A stretch of DNA of 19,871 nt from NCBI GenBank assembly GCA_002506705.1, contig DAYA01000080.1, positions 4,646-24,516 of the forward strand, read 5' to 3'. The DNA is from Euryarchaeota archaeon UBA550. Its GTDB lineage: Archaea; Thermoplasmatota; Poseidoniia; Poseidoniales; Poseidoniaceae. A program made the position numbers and the translations under genes. The first letter of the stretch is position 1. Every line of letters begins with the position of its first letter. Shown here one piece after another: positions 15,617 through 19,871 of the stretch. The notes under the pieces are model-generated. The model had not been told where the DNA came from. It did no database searches and saw nothing but the letters and a program-made list of their open reading frames with translations.

Positions 15617-16324
15617 ATGAAGGAGTTGTCATCAGCCCGAGACATGCTAAGACAATGTAGAGAACATGGTCACTTCAGTGGAACTAATTGCCCCGTCTGC
15701 AATGCAGAAGGTAAGTTCATAATGTCAGATAGAGAGGCGAACAGCCTTGGTAGAATCCTTGCCCTCGTGCTGCGTCACGCTCCAGAAAAGTTTGGAGTCG
15801 AAATGGATCTTAACGGATGGGTCAATTCCAGAGAGTTATCAGAAGCAATTCAAAACCAGAGAAGACACTTCCACTGGCTAAGAGGATGGCATTTCGAAGC
15901 AATCGCTAATGCTGATACCAAAGGAAGGTATCAAGTCGAAGGCGAGATGATTAGAGCGACATACGGGCACTCAATCGAATTGGAGTTGGATTTGCCGACC
16001 GATGATATTCCTGAAGCACTTTACTGGCCGTGTGACCCCGAAACGGTTTCTACTCACATGGAGTACGGAATAACAGCAGGAGACAGAAAACACGTTCATC
16101 TGTCAAAGACAATCTCAAACGCAATGGAAGCTGGTCACGTCAGGATTTCAAGGCCTGCAATTTTGGAAGTAGATACAACCAGAGCAATAGCTGATGGATA
16201 CACGATTTGGAGAGCGGGTACTACCGTATTCCTATGTGAAGAAATGCCTTCAGAATATCTTTACCATGTTGAAGCAGACGATCCTTCAATCCAAGACATG
16301 ATTGCAATGTGGGAAGAAGAGTAA
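15617..16324 (+). CDS. kptA: RNA 2'-phosphotransferase (Tpt1/KptA family), archaeal type
   Basis: 235 residues. The family transfers a 2'-phosphate from RNA splice junctions to NAD+, giving ADP-ribose 1'',2''-cyclic phosphate. The archaeal N-terminal zinc-binding segment is present (C14, H17 or H19, C25, C28), then the RNA-binding lobe with R53-H54 in VLRHAPEKFG, GRYQVEG and IRATYGHS, and the ART-like NAD lobe with HVHLSKT and a GHVRISRPAILEVD stretch. The conserved HGT that normally follows LY is replaced by W137-P138-C139, so NAD handling may differ. The remaining Arg/His set appears intact. It is probably transcribed alone; its stop codon directly abuts the stop of the convergent gene. Confidence 0.88.
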   Translation: MKELSSARDMLRQCREHGHFSGTNCPVCNAEGKFIMSDREANSLGRILALVLRHAPEKFGVEMDLNGWVNSRELSEAIQNQRRHFHWLRGWHFEAIANADTKGRYQVEGEMIRATYGHSIELELDLPTDDIPEALYWPCDPETVSTHMEYGITAGDRKHVHLSKTISNAMEAGHVRISRPAILEVDTTRAIADGYTIWRAGTTVFLCEEMPSEYLYHVEADDPSIQDMIAMWEEE

Positions 16325-16663
16325 TCACTCTATGTAATTTCCACAAGCCGAACAAAAGTCTAGGTCTGGGTCAACACTTGCACCGCAGTGCGGGCACAAT
16401 CCACCTGCGATTGCAATGACTTGCTTTGCTATTTCCGCATTATCTGCATTAGGAGTAGAAAGTGCTTGGACTATTTTCAGTGGATTTTGTCCTAGCTTTG
16501 ACAGTTCTTTGAATCTTGTAGAGAACTCGATAGCGAGCAGAAGTGAAGATTCTATTTGCCACTGTCGCTTCTGCCTCTCATTTTTGTCAACAATGTCTTC
16601 ACAAGCATCTAACTCTGCTTGCATATGTCGAATGAATTCATCAACAGTAGGTGACTCTGTCAT
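16325..16663 (-). CDS. small zinc-ribbon protein with helical N-terminal domain, unknown function
   Basis: 112 residues from the ATG at 16663; an upstream in-frame start at 16729 would nearly touch the divergent IPK start and adds a segment of unlike composition, so it is not preferred. Residues 1-85 are charged and helical with no membrane segment. The C-terminus is a compact zinc ribbon, CPHCG then CSACGNYIE, of the kind also called zinc-ribbon_2 in small archaeal and bacterial proteins. I do not recognise a specific family. It lies between kptA (convergent, zero spacing) and IPK (divergent). Confidence 0.7.
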   Translation of the reverse strand: MTESPTVDEFIRHMQAELDACEDIVDKNERQKRQWQIESSLLLAIEFSTRFKELSKLGQNPLKIVQALSTPNADNAEIAKQVIAIAGGLCPHCGASVDPDLDFCSACGNYIE

Positions 16664-16731
16664 GTTTGACCGGTAACGCCTCTCCCATGTAAATCCAATG
16701 CACACATTAGTAGGAAACTCCTGCCACAAGC

Positions 16732-17505
16732 ATGGCGGGCACGGTTGTCATCAAATGGGGTGGTGGACTAATCACTCACAAGGACCAACTTTGCACCGTC
16801 AATCTTGAGATTATCAGGTTACTTGCAGAAGTATGCTCGAAAACTTCTAAGAAATTAGTTATCGTTCACGGAGCAGGTTCATTTGGACACCTGAAGGCTA
16901 AGAAATACAGGTTAGCAGAAGGTAGAATCTCCGGCTTAAACCAAGATTCTGCAGTGATTGATGTTCGGAATGATATGCTGGAATTGAACTCGGTTGTTGT
17001 GAAAGAATTGAGGTCATTTGGTCTGGATGTTCAGAGTTACTCACCGCATAAGTGGGCAAAGGGTACAGGTGCGGATTTCACAGGCGTACTACCTCTCCAC
17101 CACGGAGTCACTGTGGTGTACGGTGACGTGGTCGATGATGATGCCAAGGAGTTTGGAATATTATCTGGTGATGACTTGATGTTGAGATATTCAATTGAAA
17201 TCCCCGACGTTGAAAGGGCTGTATTTGCAATAGGGGGAGTTGATGGCATACTTCGTGTACCACCTTCCAAAGCTGGTCCAGATGACCTAATTGAGGTATG
17301 GACGCCGAACATGGAGTTTGAAGGTGAGCATGCTGCGGATATTGATGTGACCGGTGGCATTGGTCTAAAGGCAACACGTGGCGCTATGATTGCTGCAAAT
17401 AATATCGAAGTTGTTCTGATAAATGGAGAGATTCCAGAGCGGGTTTTAGACGCTATCGAAGGAAAATCAGTAATTGGAACCCGGATTGAACCGGGGAACT
17501 GTTGA
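16732..17505 (+). CDS. ipk: isopentenyl phosphate kinase
   Basis: 257 residues of the amino-acid-kinase fold. IPK phosphorylates isopentenyl phosphate to IPP with ATP, the last step before IPP in archaeal variants of the mevalonate pathway. Seen are the N-terminal IKWGGGLIT (usual K-x-GGS-x-IT; here Ser is Gly), HGAGSFGH with catalytic H53, GDVV, ILSGDD at 143-148, and DVTGGIGLK near the end. The His in SFGH separates IPK from other kinases of this fold such as UMP or glutamate kinase. The next gene, an isomerase-prenyl synthase fusion, starts 35 nt downstream and uses its product, so the two form a functional pair and probably one transcript. Confidence 0.93.
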   Translation: MAGTVVIKWGGGLITHKDQLCTVNLEIIRLLAEVCSKTSKKLVIVHGAGSFGHLKAKKYRLAEGRISGLNQDSAVIDVRNDMLELNSVVVKELRSFGLDVQSYSPHKWAKGTGADFTGVLPLHHGVTVVYGDVVDDDAKEFGILSGDDLMLRYSIEIPDVERAVFAIGGVDGILRVPPSKAGPDDLIEVWTPNMEFEGEHAADIDVTGGIGLKATRGAMIAANNIEVVLINGEIPERVLDAIEGKSVIGTRIEPGNC

Positions 17506-17530
17506 TGTAGTGGACGCGAAACCGAACGCT

Positions 17531-17535
17531 AGGTG
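17531..17535 (+). promoter_or_regulatory. Shine-Dalgarno AGGTG for the isomerase/prenyl synthase fusion
   Basis: AGGTG lies 5 nt before the ATG at 17541. The longer GTG start at 17535 uses the last base of this site, so 17541 is preferred. Confidence 0.6.
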
Positions 17536-17540
17536 TGCCG

Positions 17541-19268
17541 ATGTCAGGATATGGGATAGAGGATGTTCCAACAATCCAAATGGAATCAGACGCTTCATCC
17601 GCTTTGGATGGTTCAGATTCAGTTCAGGAATCTTTGATGGCTGAAGCTGTCATTCAGGTTACAGAGCACGACGAAGTGATTGGGCCCATCTCCAAGTTAG
17701 ATTCACACTTTGAAATAGGAAAGTACCACAGGGCTTTCAGTGTCCTACTTTTCGACTCTTCCGGTAGACTTCTTCTCCAGAAAAGAGCATCGCACAAAAT
17801 CACGTTCCCAAGTGTCTGGGCAAATTCATGTTGTTCTCATCCTCTGTATTCTGAAGAAGAGATGGAACTCAAGAATGCACTTGGTGTAAAGAGGGCTGCT
17901 ATCAGAAAACTCGAGCAAGAGTTAGGTATTCATCCATCACAAGTTCCGATTGAAAAGTTCGACTTTGTAACTAGGATGAGGTATCAATCACGCCAAGATG
18001 AAGAATGGATTGAGCGTGAGGTTGACCATTGTTTGGTAATTCACGCTGATGTTGATTTGAACCCTAATCCAAACGAGGTTGAAGAGGTCAAATGGGTATC
18101 AAAAGAAGATTTAGAAGAAATGTTAATTTCTGACTCTGAAGAAATCATTGCGCCATGGTTCAGATGTATCGCTGCCAGAGTAATGACAGATGATTGGTGG
18201 AGGCCAGGTTGCACAAAACCTGACAATCTAATTCACGACATGGGAGATGTTTCACACATGTTGCCAAATGCTGTGGGTGCAGATTTGACTACAAGCATCG
18301 CTGAGGTAAAGGACTTGGTCGAAAGTAGAATTGAAAGAGCTCTAACTCACTCAAAGTTAGAGAGACTTTCTGGTGCAATGATGCATCTACTTGAAGGCGG
18401 AGGGAAAAGGCTGCGTGCTACATTACCATGGCTTGTTGCTAAAGCTGTAGGTGATACTCACTCTGGCCTGTTAGATGTCGGAGCAGCGATAGAAATCATT
18501 CACAATTTCACTTTAGTCCATGATGACATAATGGATGATGATGATGTCCGAAGAGGAAGACCTGCTGTTCATAAGGCGTATGATCTTCCGACAGCGATAA
18601 ATGCAGGTGATGCCATGCTTGCAATTGCGTTTGAAGCAATGGCAGTAGCAGAGGGTATCGAACCAGAATTACTTCCGTTCTTGGTAAAGAGAATAGGTAG
18701 AATGGTTAGGAAATGTAGCGAAGGTCAGCAATTAGACATCGAATTTGAGGATAGAGATGTAGTAACTGAAGAAGAATACATTGAGATGATACATGGTAAA
18801 ACTGCTGCGATGTTCCTCACATGTGCAGAGGTTGGTTCCCATCTTGCTGGTGCGGATGAGGAAATTATCCAATGCATGCATGACTGGGGATTGGCTCTTG
18901 GATTGTGTTTCCAATTAATGGACGATTTAATCGATGTTCTATCTGACTCAGATACACTAGGAAAGCCAAGTGGAAGCGATGTAGCCCAAGGCAAGAGAAC
19001 TCTGATGGTAATTCATGCACTCAAGCAGCCTTCATCCCAATCCAAAGATGATCTATTGGCAGTTCTTGGTAAGGGTGACAATGTTACAGCAGAGCAAGTT
19101 GCTAGAGGTCATCAAGCGCTGCATGACCTTGGTTCAATTGATTATGCAAAAGCAAAGGCTGAGGCATACCATAGAAAGGCACACGATTGCCTTGACCGCC
19201 TTTCAGAAAGCCCAGCACTAAGAGCGCTTAGAGAGTTGACCGATTATCAACTCAACCGGATATACTGA
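17541..19268 (+). CDS. fusion of type I IPP isomerase (Nudix) and polyprenyl (GGPP-type) synthase
   Basis: 575 residues with no stop between two complete enzymes. Residues 1-34 are an acidic extension. About 35-215 are a type I isopentenyl-diphosphate isomerase: H-R-A-F-S start, LLLQKRA, NSCCSHPL with catalytic C98 and metal ligand H100, the Nudix-like region ending in LEQELGI, and E160 in EREVDH. About 235-575 are a trans-prenyl synthase: GGKRLRA, first Asp-rich motif D328-D329-x-x-D332 followed by RRG, GKTAA, and second motif D461-D462-x-x-D465 with GSD and GKRT. Phe323, five residues before the first motif, fits a C15-C20 (GGPP) product as in archaeal type I enzymes. The protein would isomerise IPP and then extend it. 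It follows IPK. The 3' end overlaps the convergent MOSC gene by 17 nt. Confidence 0.92.
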   Translation: MSGYGIEDVPTIQMESDASSALDGSDSVQESLMAEAVIQVTEHDEVIGPISKLDSHFEIGKYHRAFSVLLFDSSGRLLLQKRASHKITFPSVWANSCCSHPLYSEEEMELKNALGVKRAAIRKLEQELGIHPSQVPIEKFDFVTRMRYQSRQDEEWIEREVDHCLVIHADVDLNPNPNEVEEVKWVSKEDLEEMLISDSEEIIAPWFRCIAARVMTDDWWRPGCTKPDNLIHDMGDVSHMLPNAVGADLTTSIAEVKDLVESRIERALTHSKLERLSGAMMHLLEGGGKRLRATLPWLVAKAVGDTHSGLLDVGAAIEIIHNFTLVHDDIMDDDDVRRGRPAVHKAYDLPTAINAGDAMLAIAFEAMAVAEGIEPELLPFLVKRIGRMVRKCSEGQQLDIEFEDRDVVTEEEYIEMIHGKTAAMFLTCAEVGSHLAGADEEIIQCMHDWGLALGLCFQLMDDLIDVLSDSDTLGKPSGSDVAQGKRTLMVIHALKQPSSQSKDDLLAVLGKGDNVTAEQVARGHQALHDLGSIDYAKAKAEAYHRKAHDCLDRLSESPALRALRELTDYQLNRIY

Positions 19269-19683
19269 TTCTGCCAGGTTTCAAAACCTTGCAATACCAT
19301 CGAGTGTCACCGGGGTACTTTTTGTGAGATATTCGATTGAAGTAACCATCCGTGAATGATACTTCAATCGTTTTACAGGGTGTTGCAGCAGAGACTACTT
19401 CCAATTTGCAATCACCTAATTCTAAAGTTGAGCCAATCGTTAGATTGAATCCTTCAACAAGTATATTTTCTCCAGTAGAACCGGGAGTAATTGGGTGTCC
19501 TTCAGATTGCAATTTAGTCAGTAGTTCATTCTCTAGAACACAGACAGCTTTCATCTCTCCACCGTGATGTTTTTTGTCGGCTTGGTCATCGCCGACTAAG
19601 CCTAGCCAAGATATCTCTGCGGTATCAACTGCAAGTTTCGGGACGCCTCCATTAGAGACGAAAATTCCCAAAACTTGACCCAT
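19252..19683 (-). CDS. MOSC-domain protein
   Basis: 143 residues from the ATG at 19683 (a TTG at 19686 precedes it). A stand-alone MOSC domain: GLVGDDQADKKHHGG, GSTGENILVEG, and a conserved Cys in the ATPCKT segment. MOSC domains bind sulfur/molybdenum cofactor in sulfurases and mARC/YiiM proteins; small ones like this are otherwise uncharacterised, so a role in handling sulfur or molybdenum cofactor is inferred from the family. The start lies 22 nt after the EF-2 stop with AGGTGA 4 nt before the ATG, so it may be expressed with EF-2. Confidence 0.87.
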   Translation of the reverse strand: MGQVLGIFVSNGGVPKLAVDTAEISWLGLVGDDQADKKHHGGEMKAVCVLENELLTKLQSEGHPITPGSTGENILVEGFNLTIGSTLELGDCKLEVVSAATPCKTIEVSFTDGYFNRISHKKYPGDTRWYCKVLKPGRISISG

Positions 19684-19687
19684 CAAG

Positions 19688-19693
19688 TCACCT
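19688..19693 (-). promoter_or_regulatory. Shine-Dalgarno AGGTGA for the MOSC gene
   Basis: On the minus strand AGGTGA is 4 nt before ATG 19683, selecting it over the adjacent TTG. Confidence 0.65.
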
Positions 19694-19705
19694 GGATGAA
19701 TTGAA

Positions 19706-19871
19706 TCAGTCAGCGTAGTAAGATTCTGGGTTTGGATCAGGCTTCAATCCCTTTCTTGTTCTGATTTCACCAACAACCTTGTCAAATAATTGCGGTGGTA
19801 GCATCTCAAATCCGATGTTTTCTGAGTTCCAAACAGCTCTACCTTGAGAAGCAGCACGGATGTCGTTGGAG
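19706..19871 (-). CDS. fusA: translation elongation factor EF-2, C-terminal end (5' part outside window)
   Basis: The 54 residues visible on the minus strand read from SNDIRAASQGRAVW to a terminal ESYYAD. The pattern D-I-R-x-A-x-x-G-R-A-x-W, then G-F-E-x-x-P, then E-I-R-x-R-K-G-L-K-P is the end of domain V of archaeal/eukaryotic EF-2, the GTPase that drives ribosomal translocation. The diphthamide site and the GTPase domain lie beyond the window. It is followed by the MOSC gene on the same strand. Confidence 0.88.
   Translation of the reverse strand, partial: SNDIRAASQGRAVWNSENIGFEMLPPQLFDKVVGEIRTRKGLKPDPNPESYYAD

Noticed and set aside
16318..16331. AGAGT-AATC-ACTCT hairpin over the kptA stop, a possible bidirectional terminator
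   Set aside because: Five A/T-containing pairs with no T-run on either side; too weak to call.
16664..16729. Longer N-terminus of the small zinc-ribbon protein
   Set aside because: It would run to within 2 nt of the divergent IPK start, leaving no promoter space, and its residues (Trp, Phe, Cys, Arg) differ from the acidic helical body.

Overview
This window looks like a piece of a marine euryarchaeal genome, most likely Marine Group II (Poseidoniales). That assignment is an inference. The sequence directly shows a set of archaeal informational and metabolic genes: aIF5A with its hypusine motif, the C-terminus of EF-2, TrmY, an archaeal-type KptA with an N-terminal zinc-binding segment, and isopentenyl phosphate kinase. 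These sit beside bacterial-flavoured fatty-acid genes (thiolase, 3-hydroxyacyl-CoA dehydrogenase) and a giant secreted calcium-binding repeat protein. Base composition is moderate, gene density is very high, and several starts carry the archaeal Shine-Dalgarno core GGTGA.

Layout, left to right. (1) 1-426: 3' end of a 3-hydroxyacyl-CoA dehydrogenase. (2) 482-4354: a cell-surface protein with a signal peptide, beta-propeller, thrombospondin-type-3-like Asp repeats, one membrane anchor and a cytoplasmic WW-like tail, followed by an SDR reductase. (3) 5194-9788: a plus-strand run of aIF5A, an OPT transporter, an EamA/DMT transporter and SurE, tightly spaced or overlapping. (4) 11570-9793, minus strand: CoaBC followed by TrmY with a 4-nt overlap. 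(5) 11675-12244: a small membrane protein with a cytosolic zinc ribbon, convergent with (6) 15549-12250, minus strand: thiolase, a double-zinc-ribbon protein with a TerB-like helical segment, and a MamK-like actin ATPase. (7) 15617-16324 KptA, whose stop abuts the stop of a small zinc-ribbon protein. (8) 16732-19268: isopentenyl phosphate kinase and a fused type I IPP isomerase / prenyl synthase. (9) 19683-19252 a short MOSC protein and 19871-19706 the end of EF-2, both minus strand.

How the genes fit together. IPK makes IPP, the N-terminal half of the fusion isomerises IPP to DMAPP, and the C-terminal half condenses them to a prenyl diphosphate (probably C20), so two adjacent genes cover the steps from isopentenyl phosphate to the archaeal lipid precursor. 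Thiolase and the truncated dehydrogenase belong to beta-oxidation. TrmY and KptA are tRNA modification/repair enzymes, CoaBC supplies coenzyme A, and OPT plus DMT import or export small organic compounds.

The most interesting parts are the MamK-like actin with its TerB/zinc-ribbon neighbour, a possible leader peptide and an inverted repeat around its TATA box; the IDI-GGPPS fusion next to IPK; and apparent loss of conserved residues in CoaBC and KptA. No tRNA, rRNA, CRISPR, insertion sequence or phage gene was seen, and no intergenic gap exceeds about 110 bases.
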